A stretch of 64,000 bases of DNA. It comes from JAKOVR01 sp031415655. Lineage in GTDB: Bacteria > Actinomycetota > Acidimicrobiia > Acidimicrobiales > Acidimicrobilacustridaceae. Below the pieces are notes generated by a model. It made no database searches, was not told the DNA's origin, and worked only from the letters and a program-made list of their open reading frames with translations. A program made the translations under genes and the position numbers. The DNA is taken from positions 1-64,000 of the forward strand of contig JANOSD010000023.1 in the NCBI GenBank assembly GCA_031415655.1. Reading direction: 5' to 3'. This document shows, in pieces, positions 1-7,543 of the stretch (the stretch's first letter is position 1; each line of letters opens with the position of its first letter).

Positions 1-337
1 TCGGCACCCCCGCCAACCCACCAAAAACAGTGACCCCCGGACCAGGCAGACCCAAAGGAACCCCAAAACCCCCAAGAACACGCCACCCCGCCATCAAAAG
101 GACAAAAACCAAAGCGGCCTGAGGTTTAAACGCAAGCTTAAAGGACCGATTTGCGAGCCCCTCCCCTCCGTGGCCGTCGAAAGGAGGCGACGTACGTCTG
201 GTGCAGAATGCAATGTCAGACCCCCTGAGTACGGTGGGAACCATGCACCCACAGGTTGTCCACAGCGTCATCCCCGGTTTGTTGGTGGGTTTTCCCGCTA
301 TCCATCCACAGGCTCGATGCGTCACTGTGGGGGGTTC
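1..337. other. Non-coding region upstream of dnaB
   Basis: No convincing gene is seen. The first 120 bases carry only about four T residues on the + strand, a strong strand asymmetry with A/C-rich composition. From about position 240 onward the sequence holds a DnaA-box-like nonamer and then a G-rich Shine-Dalgarno stretch just before the dnaB start. In many bacteria rplI lies upstream of dnaB, but no rplI end is visible here. Confidence 0.5.
256..264 (+). promoter_or_regulatory. DnaA-box-like nonamer upstream of dnaB
   Basis: TTGTCCACA matches the high-GC actinobacterial form of the DnaA box. A weaker relative (TCCATCCACA) follows at 301-310. A single good box upstream of a replication gene may allow DnaA control or be chance. 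It does not make an origin, since no cluster of boxes or AT-rich unwinding region is visible. Confidence 0.35.
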
Positions 338-2341
338 ATGAGCAACACCAGCGCCGGGGGTCCGGCCACCCGTGTTCCGCCCCACAACATCGACGCCGAA
401 GAGAGTCTCATTGGCGCGATGTTGCTCTCGAAGGACGCCATCTCCTTCGCCACCGAACTGGTCGGCGCCGAGGATTTTTACAAGCCCGCTCACGGCCACA
501 TTTTCGATGCCATCTGTTCGCTGCACGCATCGGGCAATCCATCGGACGCGGTCACCGTCGCCGAGGAGCTCACCCGCGCAGGGCTGCTGGGCAACATCGG
601 CGGCCCCGCCACGCTCCTTACGTTGCAGAGCCGCACGCCGGCGATCGGCAACGCCAGCCGGTACGCCAAGATCGTGGAGGAGCACTCGTTGCTTCGCCGC
701 CTCATCGGTGTGGCCGGCCAGATTGCCGAAATTGGCTACGAAATGCCCGACGACGTCGTCAAGGCAATCGATCATGCCGAGTCCCTGGTGTTCCAAGTGG
801 CGCAGCATCGTGTGGCCGATTCCATGGCGCCGATCCGTGATCTGCTCGACGCCAACCTCGATCGACTCGAACAGCTTTACGAACGGGGCGCCGCCATCAC
901 CGGCACACCCACGGGCTTCAACGACCTCGACGAGGTGCTGGCCGGCCTGCAACCCAATGCGCTCTATGTCGTCGGTGCTCGGCCTGCCGCCGGCAAGACG
1001 GCTTTTGCGTTGAGCATCGCCGCCAACGCCGCCCTCGACGCCAATCGTCCCGTGCTCGTGTTCTCGCTTGAAATGAGCCAGATCGAGCTCACCCAGCGCA
1101 TCTTGTGCTCCGAGGCCCGGGTGGATTCCAAACGCCTCCGCACCGGGCAGCTCCAAGAACAGGACTGGACCAAGATCGGCCATGCCACCGGCCGGTTGGC
1201 CGAAGCGCCAATCTGGATCGACGACAACCCGAACCTCACGGTGATGGAAATTCGGTCCAAGGCCCGTCGACTGAAGAGCAAAGTGGGCGACCTCGGTCTC
1301 ATCGTGATCGACTACCTCCAGCTCATGACCGGACGCTCGTCGGCGGAGAACCGCCAGGTGGAGGTGAGCGAGATCAGTCGTGGCCTCAAGATCCTGGCCC
1401 GAGAGCTCGAGTGTCCCGTCATGGCGTTGAGTCAGCTCAGCCGTTCGCTCGAGAGTCGGGCCGACAAACGTCCAATGCTGGCCGACCTTCGTGAGTCGGG
1501 TTGTGTCACGGCCGATACGAAGATCACCCGAGCCGACAACGGCCGCGAAGTCTCCATGGGCGAACTCCTCCGCTCGGGCGAGCGCAACATTCCTGTATGG
1601 ACACTTGACGAGCGGTTGCGGCTGGTTCGTGGCGAGATGAGTCACGTGTTCCCGAGCGGAGTGAAGGTGGTCTTTGAGCTGCGAACGTCGTCTGGTCGAG
1701 TGGTGAAAGCAAGTGCCAATCATCCGTTCCTTGCGCTCGAAGGCTGGTTTCCGCTCGAAAGGTTCGATGTCGGCGACCGGATTGCCGTGCCCCGCGCCGG
1801 CGCCTGGCCCGGTTCGGTCGGAGCCGACGTCGATCCCGACGCCGACACTGTTCCGCGGGAGCTCTGGTCCTATGTGCGCAAGATGCTCCCTGAGTTGGGT
1901 TTGTCCCTGAAGGATGTGGAATCCCAACTCGGCGTCGACGACTTCGTCGAGCGTTTCTACGCCAACGCGTTGTCGCGCCGGGATCTGGCCCAGCTCGCCG
2001 AGGTGGTACCCGACCCGCACCTCGCCGACTTGGCCCGCAGCGATGCTGCGTGGGACACGATCGTCTCGATCACCGAACTTGGACCGGAGCCTGTGTTCGA
2101 CGCCACCGTGCCGGGCACCCACAACTTCGTGGCCGAGGGAATCGTGGTGCACAACTCGATCGAGCAGGACGCTGACGTCGTCATGTTCATCTACCGCGAC
2201 GAGATCTACAACCCCGATAGCGCCGACCGGGGCACGGCGGAAATCATCGTGGCTAAACACCGCAACGGGCCCACCGGTGTGGCCCGACTCGCCTTCCTCG
2301 ATCACTACACGAAGTTCGCCAACATGGCCCGAGGCGTCTAA
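338..2341 (+). CDS. dnaB: Replicative DNA helicase DnaB with in-frame mini-intein
   Basis: Hexameric 5'-3' helicase that unwinds the replication fork and recruits primase. The ATG at 338 gives the usual N-terminus (RVPPHNIDAEESLIGAML) and follows a G-rich ribosome site; a GTG at 170 in the same frame would add 56 unlikely residues. The N-terminal DnaB domain is followed by the RecA-like ATPase domain with the Walker A motif GARPAAGKTAF near residue 213 and Walker B (LIVIDYLQLM). The reading frame is split by a 218-residue intein after ESG at residue 388, and the extein resumes with SIEQDADVVMFIYRDE. The combined extein is about 449 residues, normal for DnaB. The protein must splice to work. 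Confidence 0.97.
   Translation: MSNTSAGGPATRVPPHNIDAEESLIGAMLLSKDAISFATELVGAEDFYKPAHGHIFDAICSLHASGNPSDAVTVAEELTRAGLLGNIGGPATLLTLQSRTPAIGNASRYAKIVEEHSLLRRLIGVAGQIAEIGYEMPDDVVKAIDHAESLVFQVAQHRVADSMAPIRDLLDANLDRLEQLYERGAAITGTPTGFNDLDEVLAGLQPNALYVVGARPAAGKTAFALSIAANAALDANRPVLVFSLEMSQIELTQRILCSEARVDSKRLRTGQLQEQDWTKIGHATGRLAEAPIWIDDNPNLTVMEIRSKARRLKSKVGDLGLIVIDYLQLMTGRSSAENRQVEVSEISRGLKILARELECPVMALSQLSRSLESRADKRPMLADLRESGCVTADTKITRADNGREVSMGELLRSGERNIPVWTLDERLRLVRGEMSHVFPSGVKVVFELRTSSGRVVKASANHPFLALEGWFPLERFDVGDRIAVPRAGAWPGSVGADVDPDADTVPRELWSYVRKMLPELGLSLKDVESQLGVDDFVERFYANALSRRDLAQLAEVVPDPHLADLARSDAAWDTIVSITELGPEPVFDATVPGTHNFVAEGIVVHNSIEQDADVVMFIYRDEIYNPDSADRGTAEIIVAKHRNGPTGVARLAFLDHYTKFANMARGV
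1502..2155 (+). other. DnaB mini-intein (218 aa, no homing endonuclease)
   Basis: The insert begins with Cys (CVTADTKITRADNG) and ends in the dipeptide His-Asn, followed by extein Ser +1; these are the residues needed for splicing. Block B is seen as SANHPFLAL and the C-terminal block as VPGTHNFVAEGIVVHN. The insertion site, between ESG and SIEQ, is the same as that of the cyanobacterial Ssp DnaB intein. The middle part (about residues 105-165 of the intein) is a short helical-looking linker with no LAGLIDADG motif, so this is a mini-intein that has lost, or never had, its endonuclease. Confidence 0.93.
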
Positions 2342-2444
2342 CCCGCCCCATCCCATCCCCGCCATCCCCGCCGACCCCGCCCCCGGCCTGCGGCCTGGAC
2401 CTGGCGTGCGGTGACCCGCCGTGGCCGTGTGGCCGGGTTGTGAA

Positions 2445-2490
2445 TCGTTTGGGCAGGAGCGTCGTTGGACGCGGGGCAACTGCCCAATCG
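2445..2490. repeat. Palindromic repeat A, copy 1
   Basis: Nested hairpin. The outer stem is TTGGGCAG (2449-2456) with CTGCCCAA (2480-2487), and the inner stem is GCGTC-GTTG-GACGC (2459-2472). No T-run follows, so it does not look like a simple rho-independent terminator. Confidence 0.75.
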
Positions 2491-2514
2491 ATCGGCGGCG
2501 ATCTCGGTTGGGGT

Positions 2515-2565
2515 GAACCATGTTGCAACGGTCCCCCTTGTAGGGGTTTGGTTGCAGCATGGTTC
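2515..2565. repeat. Palindromic repeat B, copy 1
   Basis: Arms GAACCATGTTGCAAC and GTTGCAGCATGGTTC (one mismatch) enclose CCCC...GGGG. It is nearly identical to 3749-3797, and both copies follow a copy of repeat A at about the same distance. Confidence 0.8.
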
Positions 2566-2664
2566 CCGTTCCGTTCCGCCCCGCCCCGCCTGCTCGCCCG
2601 CCGCCGCCCGCCGGGCTGCCCGGACCGCTCCCGGCCCCGGCCCCGCCAGGCAATGCCGTCGTGA

Positions 2665-2711
2665 GTCGTTTGGGCAGGAGCGTCGTTGGACGCGGGGTTG
2701 CTGCCCAATCG
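2665..2711. repeat. Palindromic repeat A, copy 2
   Basis: Same outer stem TTGGGCAG (2670-2677) / CTGCCCAA (2701-2708) and the same inner stem GCGTC/GACGC as copy 1. No repeat B follows this copy. Confidence 0.75.
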
Positions 2712-2818
2712 ACACGGACGTGACAGGGCGTGCTGCCGGAGCGATACTCGTCACGGGACGGGCGATCCGTCCGCCCGCCGGTCGGGTAGTCGGGCGGCGG
2801 GTGTGGTAGCAACGCGGG

Positions 2819-3658
2819 ATGGCGTCGTCATTGCTCCCGGTGAGGAAGGTGCGATTCGAGTACCCCGACGACTTCAATCCGATGTGGGTGCCGTCGATGC
2901 CGGAGTTCGCCGCCGCCGCCAACGCCGTGTCGTTGGGCATGCCCTACGCCGAACCGTTGTTCATCAAGGCGGTGCGCAGCACCTTCGACCGGCTCGATCC
3001 CCACCTTCGAGCTCGCACCGAGACCTACATCAAACAGGAGGTGGGCCACTACACCGAGCACAAGAAGTTCAACGAGATCATCACCACTCACTACCCGTCC
3101 ACTCTGCGACTCCAGCGGTGGATGGACCGCACCTCGAACTGGGTTTGGCGTCGCAGCAAGAAGTTCAATGTCGCCTATGCCGCCGCCGGCGAGACGTTGT
3201 CGTATGGCGTGGCTCGGTGGACGGAGGCCAATGTCGCTCGTCTCATGGATCACGCGGAGCCGATGGGGGCCACGCTGTTTCTGTGGCACCTGGCGGAAGA
3301 GGTGGAACACAAGAGCAACACCTACGAAGTATTCGAAGCCACCGACGGCAGTCGGCTCCGTTACGCCCGGGCGCTGTTGCTGGCTTTCACCACGATTTGT
3401 GTGTTCACCACAATCGGGACCTTCATGCAGCTGTGGGCCGAGAAGCTGTTACGGAACCCCTTCACTTGGTTTCGCATGATCCGCCTCGCCGTGAGCGTCG
3501 GCTTCGTGTTGATTCCCGTGATGGTGGTGTCGGCGCTGCCGGGGCACAGCCCGAAGGACTTCACCGATCCCGTCTTTCTCCCTTCCTGGCTGCGGGACCA
3601 CGATCCTGCCACCGGCACGATGCCCGAGTGGCGGACGCAACTCGACACCCGGGTCTGA
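2819..3658 (+). CDS. Predicted metal-dependent hydrolase (PF10118 type)
   Basis: The 279-residue protein resembles the family annotated as predicted metal-dependent hydrolases, which have a ferritin-like helical fold with a presumed di-metal site. Candidate ligands are visible in EVGHYTEHKKFNE (about residues 77-89) and HLAEEVEHKS (about 159-168), with further Glu residues in the helix around GETLSYG. A hydrophobic stretch near residues 188-205 and another near 228-245 suggest membrane contact. The substrate is unknown. The start at 2819 gives a normal family N-terminus. It stands alone between two repeat-rich gaps. Confidence 0.75.
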   Translation: MASSLLPVRKVRFEYPDDFNPMWVPSMPEFAAAANAVSLGMPYAEPLFIKAVRSTFDRLDPHLRARTETYIKQEVGHYTEHKKFNEIITTHYPSTLRLQRWMDRTSNWVWRRSKKFNVAYAAAGETLSYGVARWTEANVARLMDHAEPMGATLFLWHLAEEVEHKSNTYEVFEATDGSRLRYARALLLAFTTICVFTTIGTFMQLWAEKLLRNPFTWFRMIRLAVSVGFVLIPVMVVSALPGHSPKDFTDPVFLPSWLRDHDPATGTMPEWRTQLDTRV

Positions 3659-3675
3659 CTCTCCCGCCGTGGTGG

Positions 3676-3722
3676 GTCGTTTGGGCAGGAGCGTTGTTAG
3701 ACGAAGCGTTGTTGCCCAATCG
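3676..3722. repeat. Palindromic repeat A, copy 3 (diverged)
   Basis: Outer stem TTGGGCAG (3681-3688) with TTGCCCAA (3712-3719). The inner stem has decayed. The flank ATCGACACGGACGT is shared with copy 2. Confidence 0.7.
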
Positions 3723-3748
3723 ACACGGACGTCACTGCGGTAGCGGCG

Positions 3749-3797
3749 AACCATGTTGCAACCGTCCCCCTTGTAGGGGTTCGGTTGCAACATGGTT
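3749..3797. repeat. Palindromic repeat B, copy 2
   Basis: Perfect 15-bp arms AACCATGTTGCAACC / GGTTGCAACATGGTT enclose CCCC-N-GGGG. No T-run follows on either strand. Confidence 0.8.
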
Positions 3798-4002
3798 TCC
3801 CGTTCCCCGCGCTCTGCGGTGACCCGGCCGGTGACCCGACCGACTGGTGACCCGGCCCCCGATGCGCAGTGGCCTGGCCGTGCGCCAACTCGGCCCGCCA
3901 GCGATGCCCCCGCCAGCGATACCCCCGATGGCCGGGCGGCGCATTGGCCCGGCCGCGCCGCCCCGCCGGCCAACGGTGCCCGTGGCCTGCGCCGCTACGC
4001 CC

Positions 4003-6639
4003 CTACCGAGACAGCGGGTTGCGACTTCGGTCGATAGCGCAGCGGAGTTCGTCGACGACCATGGCGCTGAATGGCACCACGGCCACGATCGCCCACTGGG
4101 TCGGCGTGAGTGCGACCGTGTCGAACAATTGCCGGCCGAGCCCCGTGGTGACAGCGGCAACCTGAAGGGCGACAACCCCGGCGAGCACAATCCACAGCTT
4201 GGAGTTGCTGAGCGTGTCCATGGAGAACGCCGAACCGGTTTCGGATCGAGCATTGATGACATTGACGAGCTGAAAGAACACGAATGTGGTGAAGGTCATG
4301 GTGAGGGCGACGGGTTCGCCCCACTGCTGGCGGGCGTACACCAGCACACCCAGGGTGCCCGCGGCCATCGTGAACGCCACGACAAAGAGCCGAAGCAGAC
4401 GATGAACGGTGAGGATCGCCGCGTCCCGATCTCGAGGGTGACGGAACATCACATCGTGGCCGGGCGGGTCGAGGCCCAGAACCATCGCCGGCGGACCGTC
4501 GGCGATGAGGTTCACGAACAGCACCTGGAGGGCGGTAAGCGGAGCGGGAAGCCCGAGCAGACCGGCGGCGAGAATCGTGGAGATGGCAGCCAAGTTGGTG
4601 GTGAGCTGGAACCGCACGAACTTCACGATGTTGTCGTAGATCGCCCGGCCTCGTTCAACGGCGCCAACAATCGAGGCGAAGTTGTCGTCGGCGAGCACGA
4701 CGTCGGCTGCTTCTTTCGTCACTTCGGTTCCGGTGATGCCCATCGCCACACCGATGTCGGCGGTCTTGAGGGCGGGAGCGTCGTTCACGCCGTCGCCCGT
4801 CATCGCTACCACGTGGTTGTTGGACTGCAGCGCCCGAACGACCCGCACTTTGTGTTCGGGGGACACCCGGGCGCACACGCCGATGGTTTCAATGGACGCC
4901 GCCAACTCCTCGTCGGTCATCGCGTCGAGATCGGCTCCGGTGATCGCCCGCCCCTTGATCCCCAGGTCGGCGGCAATCGCGGCGGCGGTGATGGCGTGGT
5001 CGCCGGTGATCATCTTCACGTCGATGCCCGCAGCGGCGCACAGCGTGATGGCATCGCGTGCTTCGGGTCGAGGAGGATCGACGATTGCGACCAGGGCGTC
5101 CAAGGTGAGACCTTGCACGTCAACGTCCGAGCTGACCTCGTCCGTCCATTCCCGGTGGGCGAGTGCGAGCACCCGTCGGCCGGACGACGCCAGTTGATTG
5201 TTGGCGTCTTCCCACTGGCGTCGTGTGTCGGGGTCGAGGTTGGCCCGGTCGATCACCACGTCCGGGGCGCCTTTCACGAGCAGGGTGACGCCACCACCGG
5301 CGAGCCCCTCGTGAAACGTCCCCATGAACTTCGTGGTCGAGTCGAACGGAATCTCGCCGATACGAGGGTGGGCGTCTCGGTAGGCCTCGACGTCGATACC
5401 CGCCTTTTCTGCGACGACGAGTAGCGCGCCTTCGGTGGGATCGCCGACGAGGGCGCCGTCGCGAACGGTGGAGTCGTTGGCCAGGGCGGCGGCCAGGAGC
5501 AAGGAAGAACCGCTCGGCAACGGCGGATCGAGCACACCATCCAACGAGTACCCGGAGCCAGACACGAGGTGGCGTGTACCCGAGGAGGTGACGACTTCGG
5601 TGGCGGTCATTTGGTTGAGGGTGAGCGTGCCGGTCTTGTCGGAGCAGATCACCGTGGTGCTTCCCAGCGTCTCCACCGAGGCCAGCCGTTTGACGATGGC
5701 GTTGCGCATGGCCATCTGATGGACACCAACGGCCAGGGTGACGGTGACCACCGCGGGCAGGCCTTCGGGAATGGCGGCGATGGCGAGAGCGACCGCTTCG
5801 ATGGCCGCCTTGCCGATCTCGTCGCCCTGCAGGAGACGGATCGCGAACACCAACGACACGGCGACCCCCGCCACCAAGGCCAGCCGTTTCCCGAGTTGGT
5901 CGAGTTGCTCCTGCAGCGGGGTGGGCCCGGGGTTGGCCTCGTTGAGGAGCGCCGCCACCTTGCCGATCTCGGTTTGCATGCCCGTGCGGGTGACAAGCAG
6001 TTCGGCCCGACCTCGCACGAGCGTGGTGTTACTGAACCCCAAGGTGCCCCGCTCGCCCTCGCCCTGGGCATCATCGGACGCGGCGTCGATGACGCCAAGG
6101 GTGGCGGTCTTGTCGACAGGCACCGACTCGCCGGTGAGCGATGACTCGTCGACCCCCACACTGATTGCCACCAGAAACACGCCGTCTGCGGGGATCCGGT
6201 CGCCGGCTTCGAGCAGCACAACGTCGCCGGGAACGAGTTCCTCGGGATTGAGGGCAACGGTCAGTCCGTCTCGGCGGGCACGGATCGAGGAGACCAGCAT
6301 CTCCTTGAGGGCCGCCATGGCGTTCTCGGCTTTGCCCTCCTGCACGTAGCCAAGAATGGCGTTGATGAGGAGGACGAACGACACCACCACGGCGTCTTTG
6401 ATGTCGCCGAGGGCGGCGGCGAGGCCGGCGGCGCCGGCGAGGATCAGCACCAATACGTTGCGGAACTGGTCGAGAAACCGCAACCATCGGGGCCGGCCCG
6501 GCGGGCTGTCGAGCCTGTTCGCTCCGTGACTATTGAGCAGTTCGGCGGCCTCGGCAGAGGTAAGTCCGGTAAGCCCGGTGAGTCCGGGGGCAACCGGGGC
6601 GGAAGTGCCGGTGGGCTGAAGGGAAGATGAAGGGGACAT
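4003..6639 (-). CDS. Type II P-type ATPase, Ca2+/Mn2+ exporter type
   Basis: An 878-residue membrane pump that drives cation export by ATP hydrolysis. It has the actuator TGES motif (about residues 169-172), the phosphorylated Asp in CSDKTGTLTLNQM (Asp about 334), the hinge motif MTGDGVNDAPALK, the M4 motif IPEGLPAVVTVTLAVG and the M6-type motif NLIADGPPA. The last two resemble PMR1-like Ca2+/Mn2+ pumps. The ATG at 6639 follows GGAGAA at good spacing; longer upstream starts would read through the leader RNA. The upstream leader looks like a yybP-ykoY Mn2+ riboswitch, so Mn2+ export is the likeliest role. Ca2+ transport cannot be excluded. Confidence 0.93.
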   Translation of the reverse strand: MSPSSSLQPTGTSAPVAPGLTGLTGLTSAEAAELLNSHGANRLDSPPGRPRWLRFLDQFRNVLVLILAGAAGLAAALGDIKDAVVVSFVLLINAILGYVQEGKAENAMAALKEMLVSSIRARRDGLTVALNPEELVPGDVVLLEAGDRIPADGVFLVAISVGVDESSLTGESVPVDKTATLGVIDAASDDAQGEGERGTLGFSNTTLVRGRAELLVTRTGMQTEIGKVAALLNEANPGPTPLQEQLDQLGKRLALVAGVAVSLVFAIRLLQGDEIGKAAIEAVALAIAAIPEGLPAVVTVTLAVGVHQMAMRNAIVKRLASVETLGSTTVICSDKTGTLTLNQMTATEVVTSSGTRHLVSGSGYSLDGVLDPPLPSGSSLLLAAALANDSTVRDGALVGDPTEGALLVVAEKAGIDVEAYRDAHPRIGEIPFDSTTKFMGTFHEGLAGGGVTLLVKGAPDVVIDRANLDPDTRRQWEDANNQLASSGRRVLALAHREWTDEVSSDVDVQGLTLDALVAIVDPPRPEARDAITLCAAAGIDVKMITGDHAITAAAIAADLGIKGRAITGADLDAMTDEELAASIETIGVCARVSPEHKVRVVRALQSNNHVVAMTGDGVNDAPALKTADIGVAMGITGTEVTKEAADVVLADDNFASIVGAVERGRAIYDNIVKFVRFQLTTNLAAISTILAAGLLGLPAPLTALQVLFVNLIADGPPAMVLGLDPPGHDVMFRHPRDRDAAILTVHRLLRLFVVAFTMAAGTLGVLVYARQQWGEPVALTMTFTTFVFFQLVNVINARSETGSAFSMDTLSNSKLWIVLAGVVALQVAAVTTGLGRQLFDTVALTPTQWAIVAVVPFSAMVVDELRCAIDRSRNPLSR

Positions 6640-6659
6640 AGGGGTTCTCCGGTGGCGCG

Positions 6660-6775
6660 GGACGGGTGCCCACGCAGGATCCGGAGGTCTTCCTCGCCAA
6701 CAGGCCAAATGCACCGGGCTCGATGAGCGAACCGTGATGACGGCACATCTGCGTGGAGGTACTCCCCTCGCAATG
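6660..6775 (-). promoter_or_regulatory. Putative yybP-ykoY (Mn2+) riboswitch in ATPase leader
   Basis: On the minus strand the leader contains GCGAGGGGAGTACCTCC near its 5' end (6755-6771) and GAGGAAGACCTCCGG near its 3' end. This pair resembles the conserved loops of actinobacterial yybP-ykoY elements, for example ahead of terC. CTCCACGCAG and CTGCGTGGG can pair across the element. The family senses Mn2+ and is known upstream of Mn2+/Ca2+ P-type ATPases and TerC/MntP exporters. The ribosome site lies about 10 nt after the element, which allows control of translation or transcription. Recognition is by eye only. Confidence 0.65.
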
Positions 6776-6778
6776 CGA

Positions 6779-6807
6779 ATGCTACCGGAGACTCCGCCAT
6801 CTGCCAA
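6779..6807 (-). promoter_or_regulatory. Promoter for the riboswitch-ATPase transcript
   Basis: On the minus strand TTGGCA (6802-6807) and TAGCAT (6779-6784) are separated by 17 bp. The predicted start would fall around 6772, just before the riboswitch core. Confidence 0.45.
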
Positions 6808-6834
6808 CGTGCGAAACCCAAGGCCGGTATTCAT

Positions 6835-6857
6835 GATCACCGGCGGGACCGTTGCTC
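6835..6857. repeat. 23-bp direct repeat, copy 1
   Basis: Identical to 7521-7543 (GATCACCGGCGGGACCGTTG, then CTC). It sits just after the 3' end of the disrupted peptidase-like gene. The other copy covers the 3' end of the hydroxylase gene and the start of the peptidase-like gene. Confidence 0.9.
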
Positions 6858-7526
6858 AGCTCACCGGGAGCCCGATCCATCCCAACCCAGTCGTCCACAA
6901 GCACAACGCTCCCAGCGCAACCCATGGAGATGTCGTCATCGGGACGGGGAGCGAGCGCCGTGCCCGGTAGACCAAGAGGCTGAAAGCGAACATGAAGGCG
7001 AGCGCGAGCACCGAAGCAACACCGGTCGCCGCAGCCGCTGCACCCGTCGTGGAGCAGGCGAACCCGACATGCATGCCGCCGTACGCCCCATCCTTCACGT
7101 TCCCGAATCCCAGTCCGCTGTTACCCCACACGAGATGCGGCACCAACGGCACCGCGAAGCCGACGAGCAAACCGACCACGGCGGTGCCTAGTCGCGTGTC
7201 CCAGTAACCATTCGGCGTCTTCCGGCCAGCTTTTCAATCTCGCGGTGTCCTCCGTCTCACCGCCCAGAACAAGGGGGCTTTCGACGGGACGTCCTTGCGA
7301 GAGTTCGAACCGTCGCTCGGAATCCGCTTTTCGAAGCGTTACTGCGACACGCGCCTAGTCGCGACGTTTCCCCGAGGACGATCGCTGTGGGCACCATCGT
7401 GGCGATGGCCGCGGCGATGCCCTGGCCGAGGATCCGATCCGGGATGCGAAGGGTACGAGCATTGACGACTGCGAGGTGGCCAGTGAAAGCAATGAAGGCG
7501 AGGTAGGGAATGGCGAACACGATCAC
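6856..7526 (-). pseudogene. Prepilin-peptidase (A24)-like gene split by a MITE-like element
   Basis: Removing the 159-bp element and one 8-bp target copy joins the two halves into one open frame of 168 codons. The GTG start at 7526 overlaps the stop of the upstream hydroxylase gene (GTGA). The reconstructed protein is nearly all hydrophobic helices and shows AVVNARTLRIPDRIL and GFGNVKDGAYGGMHVG, at the places where A24 leader peptidases and CpaA/TadV proteins have D..R.RIPN and GxGDxKL. Both positions that normally hold the catalytic Asp appear to be Asn, so the ancestral protein may already have been inactive. The residual halves are frames 7257-7526 (with a MITE-encoded tail) and 6856-7179. 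Confidence 0.75.
7194..7352. mobile_element. MITE-like element, copy 1 (159 bp) with 8-bp target duplication
   Basis: The ends are imperfect inverted repeats, GCGTGTCCCAGTAAC on the left and the complement of GCGTGTCGCAGTAAC on the right. It is flanked on both sides by GCCTAGTC (7186-7193 and 7353-7360). It encodes no transposase. The interior closely matches 61609-61765 in inverted orientation. It interrupts the A24-like gene. Confidence 0.85.
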
Positions 7527-7543
7527 CGGCGGGACCGTTGCTC
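7521..7543. repeat. 23-bp direct repeat, copy 2
   Basis: Identical to 6835-6857, 686 bp away. On the minus strand this copy encodes the last residues of the hydroxylase-like protein (EQRSRR) and contains the overlapping GTG start of the A24-like gene. Confidence 0.9.

Larger units (their letters stand above)
2342..2818. other. Intergenic region rich in palindromic repeats
   Basis: No gene is supported. The stretch holds two copies of repeat A (2445-2490, 2665-2711) and one copy of repeat B (2515-2565), separated by C-rich low-complexity sequence. Open frames here are strongly biased in composition and overlap on both strands. Confidence 0.6.
3659..4002. other. Intergenic region between convergent genes, with repeats A and B
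   Basis: No gene is supported. It carries repeat A copy 3 and repeat B copy 2, then about 200 bp of proline/alanine-coding-like low-complexity sequence. It lies between the convergent 3' ends of the hydrolase and the P-type ATPase genes. Confidence 0.6.

Noticed and set aside
124..139. Cloning-site-like GTTTAAAC and AAGCTT near the left edge
   Set aside because: Two restriction-like words close together are not enough to claim vector sequence; the flanks are not known vector sequence to me.
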